Shown: positions 7,012-15,871, counted from the first letter of the stretch. The stretch is 64,000 bases of DNA from an uncultured Pseudomonadales bacterium (GCA_958296195.1 OY282455.1:124001-188000), one strand, 5' to 3'. Notes: generated from the sequence alone by a model not told the origin. Translations and numbers: made by a program.

Positions 7012-8219
7012 GGGTTGGCCCCTAGCTCGCCCATTCGCCACAGATCGCCGAGGCAATAGTCCTCCAACCATGTCGAAAGTCTTTCAGGATCGAGGTGGCG
7101 CAACTCAGTGCCAACGCCCGGTCGTTCGCACAGGACAATGGCATCCGGCTGATTGGTAAGAGCGGAAACCAGCGCCTCGGAGTGAGTGGTGACGATAAGC
7201 TGCATGCTTTCTGACGCTTCCACGAACAAGTCGGCAAGCAGAGCCAGAGCGTCCGGATGCAGGCCTAGTTCGGGCTCCTCAATGCAAACAAACGGTGGTG
7301 GGCTTGGATCGCAGAGAATCGCCAAGAGACTGAGAAATCGAAGCGTTCCGTCGGAAAGGCGAGTGGCCGGTATGGCAACTTCTCCTTCCACAATGAAAAT
7401 TTGCACCGTGCCGCCTTCAACGACCACAGCGTAGTTAGAAATTCCTCCGTAGAGACGGCAAAGAGTGTCTAGGACCTTGCGTTTGGCCTCGGGCACACGT
7501 TCCAAGCGGCTCAGCACTAGCCCCAAGTTCGTTGCATCTGCGTTAAGGATGTCGTTGCGTAGGTCCGCTTGCTGCGGCCGACGTAGCGGTCCGTTCCTGC
7601 CGAAAGCCCATTCCCGGTATATCTTGATCCGTCCAAGCTCCTCAGATAGGCGAGTTTGTTCCAGGTTTTGTCGGGGATGTCGTATCTCTGCAAGGACCGA
7701 CTTTCTCCCATCTATTGAGAAGGGCTCTTCCTTAGACTTCTCCGTGCGCTGAACGGGTCTGCTTGGCGAAGAGCTTAGACTGCTGGACGTTCTCATCTCG
7801 ACAATCTGCTGATATAGCTCTGCGCGATCTCCTTGGCGCCGAAAGACCGGGGGTGGAGACTCTCCGTCTGTGGGAACTTTCTCGAGCCCCTCTCGGGCCA
7901 TCTCGAAGCTGCCCCCAACCTCTGTGAATTCAAAGGCGTAGCGTAGCGCTTGCTCTCCCGTGGGGTTTGCCACCACCTCCACCTTCGCAGACGAAGCCTT
8001 GGGCTGCCCCCGCCAGATCCAATGAGTGACGCCGCCTCCTTTTCTAATAGGCCGGGAAATGTCCGAGGGCGCAGACCGCAACAGGTCAATGATTTCAATC
8101 AAATTGGACTTGCCTGCCCCGTTCGGGCCGATCAGCACGTTTAAGGGCTTTAGCTCCCATTCGACGGGGTTCGGCCCGAAAGACAGGATATTCTCCAACT
8201 TGAGCCGTTCAACAAGCAT
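7008..8219 (-). CDS. AAA family ATPase (RecF/OLD-like) of a two-gene defence-like pair
   Basis: 403 aa from ATG 8219 (MLVERLKLENILSFG); an upstream ATG at 8240 is possible but adds untypical residues. Walker A is GPNGAGKSN near residue 35, an ABC-type signature region precedes RLSDGTLRFLSLLAIL, and Walker B is FVCIEEPELGLHPD, followed by the HSEAL switch. This is the AAA_15/AAA_21 type of SMC-like ATPase. The downstream DUF4276 gene overlaps by 4 bp. The arrangement recalls other ATPase plus nuclease/Toprim defence pairs such as PARIS (AriA/AriB), though the partner family differs. Confidence 0.85.
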   Translation of the reverse strand: MLVERLKLENILSFGPNPVEWELKPLNVLIGPNGAGKSNLIEIIDLLRSAPSDISRPIRKGGGVTHWIWRGQPKASSAKVEVVANPTGEQALRYAFEFTEVGGSFEMAREGLEKVPTDGESPPPVFRRQGDRAELYQQIVEMRTSSSLSSSPSRPVQRTEKSKEEPFSIDGRKSVLAEIRHPRQNLEQTRLSEELGRIKIYREWAFGRNGPLRRPQQADLRNDILNADATNLGLVLSRLERVPEAKRKVLDTLCRLYGGISNYAVVVEGGTVQIFIVEGEVAIPATRLSDGTLRFLSLLAILCDPSPPPFVCIEEPELGLHPDALALLADLFVEASESMQLIVTTHSEALVSALTNQPDAIVLCERPGVGTELRHLDPERLSTWLEDYCLGDLWRMGELGANP

Positions 8220-8293
8220 TTCTATTCTCCACGAGTCCACGAATGGCTGATAAACAAGCTGAACGTTTTCATTGGCTATTGCTCCTTACTTCT

Positions 8294-9240
8294 TCAATTG
8301 ATGACAATCGGCCCGTGCTTCACCTGCTCGATCAAACTCCGCTCCGTCTTCGCCGCCCAGGCGCGCTCGTCTTCCTCCGTGCGAAGCGCGGCGCTGTCGA
8401 GCTTGACGTGGCGCGTTTCCAGCTCCACCAGCTTGTCGGCTTGGGCGCAGGCTTCGGCGAATAGCTGCGGCAAGGCGGCGGTTCGGGTGCGCCAGCCGCC
8501 CAAGGAGGTGCATCCTAGGGAGTCTAACACTTCCTGTTCCGTGCCCATGGCGCCAATTTCGGCTTGCAGGGGATGCCCGTGTCCTGAAACAGCTTGCGCA
8601 GCTTCAGGCGCTGGCGTGTGTCGATGGTGGCGCTCTCCACCCGAAAATCCGTGGCGGGCACCTTGCCTTGGTCCAGGCTCAGTGGGCGCAACGCCACGCC
8701 GTCGGCGGTGGCCCGCAGGTGGCCGGCGCCGAACAAGCTGATGAGCGCGGCATCCACGGCGTCCCTTGGCCAGCCGTAGGGCGGGGCGGAGAAGTGTGCG
8801 CGCACATCCCTGCCCTTCTTCCCGGAACCCACGAAGAGGAGCACGGCGGCCCCCACCGGGTGCTCATCGGTTTTGCCGGAGAACTCCACCGCTTCCAGCG
8901 GGTGTTCGTCGCCGCGCCGCGCCCGTTCGATGACTTGCGCCCAACGGTCGTCATCGGCTTCGTGGAATTCTGGAAACAACCGCACGAGGGAGGCTTCGGC
9001 TGCCGCCTTCACCTTCTCCGACAAGTTCGCTTCCAGCCGCTCGTTGCCGCCGCCTTGCAACACCTTGGCACCGTCGATGATTTGCGCCACTAGCACCCGC
9101 AGGTGGTTTTCCGCTGATGCTGGTGATGTCCCGCAGCAGCCGATTGCGGAACTCCGCCTCCCAATCGCTGCTCTCCTTGATTTGCAGGCTGTATTCGTCG
9201 CCCGCCTTCATCAGGCTGCCGGCGCCGGAGACGGCGGAAT
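8294..9240 (-). pseudogene. BrxC (BREX P-loop protein) C-terminal relic in three frames
   Basis: Three frames carry consecutive pieces of one protein. Near 9240-9130: AVSGAGSLMKAGDEYSLQ and DWEAEFRNR. At 9096-8524: the long piece with AAVLLFVGSGKKG, AHFSAPPYGWPRDAVDAAL, SLFGAGHLRA and RQRLKLRKLFQDTGIPCKP. At 8548-8294: a charged C-terminal helix. These are hallmarks of the C-terminal half of BrxC from BREX systems. The N-terminal ATPase part is missing, and at least two frameshifts make it non-functional. Its upstream end overlaps the start of a secreted-protein gene on the other strand. Confidence 0.7.
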
Positions 9241-9559
9241 GAGACTACTATTTGCTGCGGCCTTGGCGCTGGCTTCGGCTTGGGCGCTTGGTCAAGACGG
9301 GCAGGCTAAAGCCATTGATGATTTCCATGAAGGTGCGGCCCTCATGCTCAAAACCCTTAAATGCGGGGTGGCAGGCGCTTGGTCGTGCGGCGTTATGGAT
9401 AAGGATTCGGATACGCTTAATTGGTCGGCTTCCTGCCGAACAGCCGCCAAGCTGCGGGATTTGGGCCGGAGTTACGATGGGGATTCGGAGTTGGTCGGCA
9501 AGTACAAGGATGCGGTCCTGTTTTGGGATCAGTATTGCGAATCACGCCCGGAATACTAG
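9239..9559 (+). CDS. Small secreted protein of unknown function
   Basis: 106 aa from ATG 9239. The N-terminus is a good Sec signal peptide (hydrophobic LLFAAALALASAWALG, cleavage probably near residue 19). The mature part has cysteines at CGVAGAWSCG, SCRTAAK and QYCESR, so one or two disulfides are likely. I do not recognise the family. The start overlaps the truncated end of the BrxC relic on the other strand, so the gene may sit at a deletion junction. Confidence 0.5.
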   Translation: MRLLFAAALALASAWALGQDGQAKAIDDFHEGAALMLKTLKCGVAGAWSCGVMDKDSDTLNWSASCRTAAKLRDLGRSYDGDSELVGKYKDAVLFWDQYCESRPEY

Positions 9560-9715
9560 GCGCACTAGGAAGCCCGCCAGCGAACGCTGAACTGACCCCA
9601 TGCCAAGCCCCGCCATTGCTCAAATTTGAGCAATGCTTTTTGGGTCCCCTGCTCCCTGCGGGACGGAAGAGAATGCCGTTTTGATTGACCGGGCTGGATG
9701 GGGAACGGATGCTGA

Positions 9716-9922
9716 TTAGGAAGCTGGGTGGTATCCTGAATTTTCACCGTATATGGTGGAGGGGTCGGGGCCGCTCCCTACGTCTTTCACAGTCCACGTG
9801 ATCATGTCCATTTTGCGGACGGTCGGCTTATGCCAAGGCTTCCTTGCCGCCTCGCCTTCCCCGGCCGTCTTGGTCTTGGCAGTTTCCTCTTGGCAAGCTA
9901 GGTCAATTGCCTTCTTGGTCAT
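9716..9922 (-). CDS. Small peptide resembling a RiPP precursor (copy 1)
   Basis: 68 aa from ATG 9922, with an AGAGAG ribosome-binding sequence. A charged N-terminal half is followed by KPWHKPTVRKM and a Gly/Ser/Pro/Thr-rich tail ending YHPAS. The peptide at 45564-45761 has the same plan: RPWAKPTIRQL, then a T/S/G-rich tail ending YARAS. A conserved K-P-[TV/TI]-R leader-like box before a variable tail is the usual build of RiPP precursors recognised by an RRE domain. No modifying enzyme is adjacent here. The RiPP call is an inference. Confidence 0.5.
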   Translation of the reverse strand: MTKKAIDLACQEETAKTKTAGEGEAARKPWHKPTVRKMDMITWTVKDVGSGPDPSTIYGENSGYHPAS

Positions 9923-9982
9923 TAGATTTTCTCTCTTTGGCTGAAACGCCGATTACGGCCTATATCGCTACGGAATGTCGTT

Positions 9983-10489
9983 TTGGTTGACCGGGGACGC
10001 CCGAGCTCGTGCCCCGCCGGCGTGTCGAGCACCGACCGGGCACTGGCCCGCAACAGTGGGTCCCGCGGCAGCTTCACGGACGGGCGCCGGAAACACCCCT
10101 GGCTGACCACCGCCTACGGCTTGGCCTGGGGTTTGTGCCACGGACAAGTGTTGCTGTGTTTCTGGGCGCTGGCGGAACGCAGCGGCTTAGGTGGCTTGGG
10201 GGTCGCCGCCCTAACCTACCTGTTGCTGAGCGGCTACAGCTTCGTTTACCACCAGTTCTTCTGGGACGTGCAGGTATCCCCGCCCCACAACTACGCGGCC
10301 TGGAACTTGAAAAAGGTGCTTTACTGCCACACCCCCAACCTGTTGCTGGGTCTGGTTTGGTTGGCGGTCTGGGGCAATTTCGGCCTTTGGCTGCTTTTGC
10401 AGACCGGTTGCCTGCTAGCCTCCGCGCACCACATGCGCTTTCCGGCTTGGTACGATGACTACACAGCCATCGCTGGCGAAACCCGCTAG
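9983..10489 (+). CDS. Unknown integral membrane protein
   Basis: Up to 168 aa from TTG 9983; the true start is unclear. From about residue 40 there are four likely membrane segments (LTTAYGLAWGLCHG..., LGVAALTYLLLSGYS, NLLLGLVWLAVWG, FGLWLLLQTGCLLAS) separated by short loops rich in aromatic residues and histidines (YHQFFWDV, SAHHMRF). I do not recognise the family. The first 35 residues look non-membrane and may not be translated. It lies between the small peptide gene and the SDR gene and points away from both. Confidence 0.4.
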   Translation: MVDRGRPSSCPAGVSSTDRALARNSGSRGSFTDGRRKHPWLTTAYGLAWGLCHGQVLLCFWALAERSGLGGLGVAALTYLLLSGYSFVYHQFFWDVQVSPPHNYAAWNLKKVLYCHTPNLLLGLVWLAVWGNFGLWLLLQTGCLLASAHHMRFPAWYDDYTAIAGETR

Positions 10490-10529
10490 CAAATCCCCGG
10501 CGAGACGATGCACCGAAACGAATGCCCTC

Positions 10530-11426
10530 TTACAAGGGAAAACTGACGTTGGTGGCTTCTTCGCTCCAACGCCACAAGCGTTGGCGCACTTGCTGATCGT
10601 TCGCCATGGGCGACACCGCCCGCGGTGCGCAGTTCTCAAAGTACTCGCCGGAGACCCCTTCGACCTCGGCTGACGAAGCCAGCCAGACGTGGGTGCGGGC
10701 GCCCTGCTCCGGTGTGTTCAGATGCAATAGCGTGCCGATGCCGAAGACGACGCGGGCGCCAAGGGCAAAGACGCCGGTGAGCTGGCGGTGAATGGATGTA
10801 TTGATGAAGTAGCCGGGAGACGCCGCGTTTACCGTGAGGCCGCGGCCCTGCAGCCGTTCGTGCAACTCCTTCATCAGGTAGATGTTGCAGAGCTTGGCGC
10901 GATGGTAGGCATTGAAGGCGGCGCCGTTGGACACCGACTTGCCCCGCCAGATCTTTTCGTTGTTGATGTCGTCAAAATCCAGCCCAGGACCGGCCTTGTA
11001 GGCCGCCGACGTGATGCAAACAATGCGCCCGGCACCGCTGGCCTGCAGGGGTTCGAGCAGCAGATTGCTGAGCATGAAATGGCTGAGATGGCAGGTTGCC
11101 AAGTGCATCTCGAAACCGTCGCTGCTCAGCCGCCGCACCGGGTCGGTGATGCCGGCGTTGTTGATGAGCACATCGAGTTTCCGGTGGCGCCCGCGGATCT
11201 CCTTCGCCAAAGCCTTGACTGCGCCGATGGAGGACAGATCGCAGTAAATGAACTCCGCCGCCATGCGGCCGGCTTGGGCGTTGATGGCGTCTCGGGCGCG
11301 GGTGCCTTCTTCCCCTTGCCAATCGACCAGAATGATCTTCTCGGCGCCCAGCGCCGCCAAGGCCGCGCCGGTGGCCCGGCCCATGCCCCTGGCGCCGCCG
11401 GTGATCAACACAACCTTGTTCTGCAT
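10530..11426 (-). CDS. Short-chain dehydrogenase, retinol-dehydrogenase-like
   Basis: 298 aa from ATG 11426. The nucleotide-binding motif is TGGARGMG (about 9-16), followed by NNAG, the RDH-type segment SSDGFEMHLATCHLSHFML, the catalytic YHRAK and ASPGYF. This RDH/WWOX-like group also contains light-dependent protochlorophyllide reductase, but POR-specific features are not evident. It is 57 bp downstream of the TonB receptor gene on the same strand, so the two are probably co-transcribed. A role in oxidising or reducing an imported hydrophobic substrate is plausible. Confidence 0.8.
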   Translation of the reverse strand: MQNKVVLITGGARGMGRATGAALAALGAEKIILVDWQGEEGTRARDAINAQAGRMAAEFIYCDLSSIGAVKALAKEIRGRHRKLDVLINNAGITDPVRRLSSDGFEMHLATCHLSHFMLSNLLLEPLQASGAGRIVCITSAAYKAGPGLDFDDINNEKIWRGKSVSNGAAFNAYHRAKLCNIYLMKELHERLQGRGLTVNAASPGYFINTSIHRQLTGVFALGARVVFGIGTLLHLNTPEQGARTHVWLASSAEVEGVSGEYFENCAPRAVSPMANDQQVRQRLWRWSEEATNVSFPL

Positions 11427-11483
11427 GGGCGGGCTTTTCTTCGGCTTGCACCCGCGGCCGCAAACGCCGCAGGAGTCCTCAGG

Positions 11484-14123
11484 CTACAGGGCGTACTCCA
11501 GGGTCAAGCCGATGGTGCGCCGAGCGCCTAGGCCGACGATGTAGCGGCTGAAGGACGGCAACACGAAGCTGTTGGCGACGTACTTTTTGTCGAAGACGTT
11601 CCTGCTCCAGAGGGTGAGGCTCCAGTTGTCGTCGCTTAGGCTGACGTTGGCGTTGGCGAGGGTGCGCCCGCCATTGTGCGCCAAGTTCATCGGCGTGGCG
11701 TACATGCGGCTGCGGTAGTTGAAATCAAAGCGGGCGCCTAAGCTCCAGTCGGCAGTGATGTTGCCGAAATAGTTCAAGCCGACGTTGTATTGAAATTTGG
11801 AGGTTTTCTCCACTTGGCTGCCGTCCACCCGCCCGTCGGCGCGGCAGACGGTGTCGTTGCAGCCCCAGGACGAATTGCGGCCAGCCATGCCGCTAAGGTA
11901 GATGGCGTCCTTGTATTCGGCGTTGCTGTAGGCGAAGTTGTAGTCGATGAAGAAATTGTTGGTGGCTTGCCAGAGCCCGTCGATTTCAAAACCGAGGACC
12001 TCTGCGTCGCCGATGTTGCCCACCACATCTATGGTCCAGGCATCGTCGCTAGTGGCCGCTTCGGAGCCCTGAACGTCCTGCCAGTCGATTAAGTAGAACG
12101 CCGCATTGAGCGTGAAGCTGTCATCAAAGAACCGATTTTTGGTGCCGATCTCAAAGGTGAGGTTCCCCTCTTTGTCGAAAACGGCTTGTTCGGGGTTCTG
12201 CGTCGGGTCAACGGCGTTGAAGCCGCCGGTCTTGGCGCCCTTGGCGACCAAGGCGTACAGCATGTTGGTGTCCGTGGGCCGCCACTCGACGATGGCCCTT
12301 GGCGTGAAGAACCTGAAGGTCTCCTCCTTGCTGGCCTCCACATTGTCGGGAATGGCACCGCCAAAGGTGGTGGAGAACTGCTCGAAGGACTTCTTCTCCC
12401 AGGAGTAGCGGGCCTCAAGGGCTAGGGTGAGGCGGTCGGCGATGTCCCATTCCACGTCGCCGAACAGGGCGGTGACCTTGTCCTCATAGGTGGCGTGGTT
12501 GCCGAACACGGCATGCCCAGCGGTGAGCGGGTGCGGAACGCCGACGTTCACGCCCGGCGCCACTCTGGCCACCGTGATGTACAAGCCCTCCAAGGCGTTG
12601 GGGGCGTTCGGCAGGGCCACGCCGCAGTTGGCGGGGCCATCGCAAGGGGGCGCGAAGTGGAAGGTGCTGCCGTCCTGGTCCTCGTTGCTGGAGCGGTACA
12701 GGCCGGCCCTGGCGGTAACGGCCTCACCGCTCCAGGCCAAGCGCAGCTCGTGGCTGCTCGCCTCCAGCTCCTCGATTGGGGTGCGGTTGAAGGCGGTGGT
12801 GTAGGCCACGGACCCAAAGGATCCAGGAAAACCGAGCAATTGGAAAAACGGCGGCTCGGACAGCTCCCGCACCGGCGCATAGGCCACCTCCGAACCCACT
12901 AGGCTGGCCCGTCCTTCGCCCGTGCCGTTGGTGTCCGCTTCATGATCAACGTAGCCGAATCGATAGGCTAGGGACAGGGTGTCGTTGAAGTCGTAGGCGA
13001 GATTGAACTGGGCGATGTTCGTCTCCGAGTCCAGCGCTGAAGAGCGCGGATCAACCACGATTTGGCCCTTGGCGTCGCCGAACCCGGCTGCCTCCAGCCG
13101 TGCGTCGTCCAGCACCGGCGGCAGCTTGGGCAGCTTGCCGCACCAAGCGTGGAAGCCTTGCACGGGGAAGGGCACCTGCCGGCTGTAGGTTCTGGTGTCC
13201 AGGCAATTTGCCGCGAAGGGCGCCGTGAAGGCGAAGGTGGGCGGCCCGGCGGACTCCCCGCTGTCGTAGGCGTAGCGGGCGCCGTTCAGGTCGTAGAAAG
13301 CCTGCGGTTCGCGCACCGATTCGGTGCGGTGGAAGGCGCCGCCGATCTCCCAGCGGTCGGTGGGGGTCCAGGTCAGGGATGCGGAATAGAATTGATCATC
13401 CCAACCGCCCAGCAGATCGTTGGTGTCGTGGCTGCCGCCTAGCCCGTCGTCGGCGAAGGGATGGTCGTTGTCCGTGTGGCCGTCGAATTCGGAAAGGCTG
13501 GCGGCGACGCGGCCGTATAGCTTGCCCTCAACCAAGGGTCCGGACAGGCTGCCGCGCAGATCGAGACGGCCGCCGCTGCCGTAGGTGGCGACAATCTTGC
13601 CGGCCGGATCCTCCGTCGGCTTCTTGCTGACGTAATGCACCACGCCGGAGAAGGCGTTGCGACCGAACTGGCTGTTCTGCGGCCCCTTGACCACCTCCAC
13701 CCGCTCCAAGTCCATCAGGCCGGGATTGATCATGGATTGCCGCTGCAGGTAGATGTTGTCGAAGAACACGGCGGTGTTCTGTACGCGCGCGGTGGTGAAG
13801 GTCTGCCCCATGCCGCGGATGACCGCGGCGGTGGACAAGCCCGCCGTTGAATAGTTCTCGTAAACCAGGCCGGAGGTCCCTTGGGCGATGTCCTGCAGGT
13901 CCCGAAGGCCACGCTTCTCGATCTGCTCCGCAGTGACGGCGCTCACCGACAGGGGCACCTCCTGCAGGGAGTCCTCTCGCCGGCGGGCCGTCACCACCAC
14001 TTCCCAGATGACTTCGTAAGACGCCTCGCCGGCGTCGGCCTCCTCCTGCGCCGCCGCCAGCAACGGCATTCCGCTCACGACAGCCGGCAGGGCCGCACAA
14101 AGCCAGTACCTCAGGTGTTTCAT
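11484..14123 (-). CDS. TonB-dependent outer-membrane receptor
   Basis: 879 aa from ATG 14123, with GGAGAGAC before the start. It has a signal peptide (LCAALPAVVSGMPLLAAAQ), then a plug domain with EVVVTARRREDSLQEVPLSV, VIRGMG and VVKGPQNSQFGRNAFSGVV, and a beta-barrel ending in an aromatic-rich strand (GLTLEYAL). The VVVTARRR..LQ..P.S start is typical of receptors found near catabolic genes for lipid-like or aromatic substrates. It lies downstream of the HMG-CoA-lyase-like gene on the same strand. Import of the tetrapyrrole or another bulky substrate is the inferred role. Confidence 0.9.
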   Translation of the reverse strand: MKHLRYWLCAALPAVVSGMPLLAAAQEEADAGEASYEVIWEVVVTARRREDSLQEVPLSVSAVTAEQIEKRGLRDLQDIAQGTSGLVYENYSTAGLSTAAVIRGMGQTFTTARVQNTAVFFDNIYLQRQSMINPGLMDLERVEVVKGPQNSQFGRNAFSGVVHYVSKKPTEDPAGKIVATYGSGGRLDLRGSLSGPLVEGKLYGRVAASLSEFDGHTDNDHPFADDGLGGSHDTNDLLGGWDDQFYSASLTWTPTDRWEIGGAFHRTESVREPQAFYDLNGARYAYDSGESAGPPTFAFTAPFAANCLDTRTYSRQVPFPVQGFHAWCGKLPKLPPVLDDARLEAAGFGDAKGQIVVDPRSSALDSETNIAQFNLAYDFNDTLSLAYRFGYVDHEADTNGTGEGRASLVGSEVAYAPVRELSEPPFFQLLGFPGSFGSVAYTTAFNRTPIEELEASSHELRLAWSGEAVTARAGLYRSSNEDQDGSTFHFAPPCDGPANCGVALPNAPNALEGLYITVARVAPGVNVGVPHPLTAGHAVFGNHATYEDKVTALFGDVEWDIADRLTLALEARYSWEKKSFEQFSTTFGGAIPDNVEASKEETFRFFTPRAIVEWRPTDTNMLYALVAKGAKTGGFNAVDPTQNPEQAVFDKEGNLTFEIGTKNRFFDDSFTLNAAFYLIDWQDVQGSEAATSDDAWTIDVVGNIGDAEVLGFEIDGLWQATNNFFIDYNFAYSNAEYKDAIYLSGMAGRNSSWGCNDTVCRADGRVDGSQVEKTSKFQYNVGLNYFGNITADWSLGARFDFNYRSRMYATPMNLAHNGGRTLANANVSLSDDNWSLTLWSRNVFDKKYVANSFVLPSFSRYIVGLGARRTIGLTLEYAL

Positions 14124-14337
14124 GGTGTCTCTCCGTAGCTCCGATTAAGTCTTCCCCTGAGCGGTTGGCGCACATTCCGATGCGCCGTCAACACGCTTCC
14201 TCTCCCGGTCCCGCGCATTGCTCGCCAAGATGTTGAAAAACATTCGCCGATGCCGCCGATGCGGGATCCAAGCAACGCCTTCGCAATGCCTTCTAGAGGA
14301 CCCTGGGCGATGCGCAATGGCTTCCACATGGCAACCC
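14124..14337. other. Intergenic leader before the TonB receptor gene
   Basis: 214 bp between the HMG-CoA-lyase-like gene and the receptor gene, both on the minus strand. No TGATATATCA-type palindrome was found here, so the receptor may have its own promoter or be read from the upstream operon. No hairpin with a T-run was seen. Confidence 0.3.
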
Positions 14338-15246
14338 TCATGCAGCTTGGTCTTCGGCCAGCCGGCGGCGCAGCCAAGGCAGGGACCTGCCGCCGACGGG
14401 CCGACCCAGCAGGGATTCCATTCCCGACACCACATCCAACAGCGCCGTTAAATCAATGCCGGTTTGGAAGCCGGCTTGGTGCAGCATGCTGACCAAATCC
14501 TCGGTCGCTAGATTGCCGGCCGCGCCGGGCGCGAAGGGGCAGCCGCCCAAGCCCCCGGCGGAGGCGTCGAACTTGCGCACGCCGCACTCCAGCGCCTGCC
14601 ACGCATTGGCCAAGGCGAGCGCCCGGGTGTCGTGCAAATGGGCGGCCAGCCGCTCGGCGCCGAAGGCGGCGGTCATGCGGCCGAACAGGGCCTTGGCCCG
14701 GGTTGGGTTGCCGGCGCCGATGGTGTCGGCAACGATGATCTCCTCGGCCCCGGCGGCGAACATGTCCCCTGCCAGCCGCTCCACCTCGGCATCAGGCACC
14801 GTCCCCTCATAGGGGCATTCAAAGGCCACCGCGACGTAGGCGCGGGCCTTCAGGCCATCGCCGCGGGCCTGCTGCAGGGTTTCCCGACAGACCGCGGCGG
14901 CTTGGTCGAGGCCCATGTTGATGTTTCTGCGGTTCATGGTTTCAGTGGCGGACAGCACCAGAGCGACGGAGCGCATCCCCGCGGCCCGCGCCATCTCGTA
15001 GCCTTTCCGGTTCGGCACTAGGGCGCTGAAGTCGGCTCGGTCCAGATCCAATGCGGCGGCCACCTCGGTGGCGCCGGCCATTTTCGGAACCGCCTTGGGG
15101 CTGACGAAGGCGGCCACCTCCACAGCCGGCAAGCCAGCGGCCACCAAGCGCTTGATCAACTCGGCGCGCTCGCCGGGGGAGACAGCCACGGGATCGTTCT
15201 GCAAGCCGTCCCGAGGCGCCACGTCATTGACGATCACCTGCTCCAT
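14338..15246 (-). CDS. HMG-CoA lyase-like enzyme (copy 1)
   Basis: 302 aa from ATG 15246. This is a DRE-TIM metallolyase: NDVAPRDGLQND (metal and catalytic Arg/Asp), VEVAAFVSPKAVPKM, AHLHDTRALALAN (metal His-x-His) and GGLGGCPFAPGAAGNLATED, which carries the conserved loop Cys. HMG-CoA lyases split 3-hydroxy-3-methylacyl-CoA thioesters. A second HMGL homologue lies at 20061, and two CoA-transferases lie between, so the pair could cleave methyl- or ethyl-substituted malyl-CoA-type esters. The first gene of its transcript would be the broken hydrolase at 15374-15797, under operator site 2. Confidence 0.85.
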   Translation of the reverse strand: MEQVIVNDVAPRDGLQNDPVAVSPGERAELIKRLVAAGLPAVEVAAFVSPKAVPKMAGATEVAAALDLDRADFSALVPNRKGYEMARAAGMRSVALVLSATETMNRRNINMGLDQAAAVCRETLQQARGDGLKARAYVAVAFECPYEGTVPDAEVERLAGDMFAAGAEEIIVADTIGAGNPTRAKALFGRMTAAFGAERLAAHLHDTRALALANAWQALECGVRKFDASAGGLGGCPFAPGAAGNLATEDLVSMLHQAGFQTGIDLTALLDVVSGMESLLGRPVGGRSLPWLRRRLAEDQAA

Positions 15247-15373
15247 GCCAGTGCCTTTCTATGTCTCGCAAACAACACTGCCGCTGCGTCCCTGGGTCTA
15301 TCGTCAACGGCTTTCCTCAACGGCCAAGCGGCGCCTCGGACTGGCGGAAGCCGGCGCATGGGTTGCAGACGGG

Positions 15374-15797
15374 TCATTTGCGCTCCGCAACTGCGGCCAG
15401 AGGATGCTCGGGGCTGCACAACGCCTGCAAGGCCACCGCCGAGCCCGCATCGCCGCGGCAGAAGTTGACGATGAGATCGCCCAAATAGCGGTGAATTTGC
15501 TTGCCGCCGCCCGGCGCTGGCCCATTCAGGGAGGCGGCCCGACCGAATGCCGGGGCCGGCGCTGCCCCGATCGCCCATGTTCAGAGTGGCCCAGCTATAG
15601 GTCGCGGTGGCGAAACCGACCTTGGCCAACCGCCGCGCCAGCCAGCCGGCCTGCTGCTCGAAGTTCGCCTTCGAACTGCATGGGCAGTGGAGCTGCAAGG
15701 CGATGCTGTGGTGGGGCGCTTCGCGGTCCGCCACCTTGGCGGCCCGGCAGATTGCCCTGACTTCGGTGGATTGCATGCGCACACCGTCTTCGGTCAT
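15374..15797 (-). pseudogene. Degraded paralogue of the hydrolase at 1-904
   Basis: From ATG 15797 the frame gives TEVRAICRAAKVADREAP, then WLARRLAKVGFATATYSWAT, matching the first gene's VRAVYRAAKVAGREAP and WVARRLAKAGFAALTYSWVT. After this the frame is lost. In another frame, GDLIVNFCRGDAGSAVALQ to the TGA at 15374-15376 matches the C-terminal GKAIVHFCR of that gene. The nucleophile, acid and His regions are absent, so the middle has been deleted and the gene is dead. It sits directly under operator site 2. Confidence 0.7.
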
Positions 15798-15802
15798 TAG
15801 AC

Positions 15803-15820
15803 TTAATGATATATTATTAT
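15803..15820. promoter_or_regulatory. Putative GntR operator, site 2
   Basis: TGATATATTA at 15807-15816 in the context CTTAATGATATATTATTAT lies just upstream of the hydrolase relic and the HMGL gene. It matches 8 of 10 positions of the TGATATATCA palindrome, and its left flank CTTAA is identical to that of site 1. Confidence 0.6.
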
Positions 15821-15850
15821 GAGTATCTCGCCAAAAGCTAGTCGATAGCG

Positions 15851-15871
15851 CTGCCGGCAAGCGGCCGGCAG
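15851..15871. terminator. Hairpin, possible terminator or structure
   Basis: Perfect 8-bp stem (CTGCCGGC / GCCGGCAG) with a 5-nt loop. It has no T-run, so a rho-independent terminator is not certain. It lies between the monooxygenase relic and operator site 2. Confidence 0.3.
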
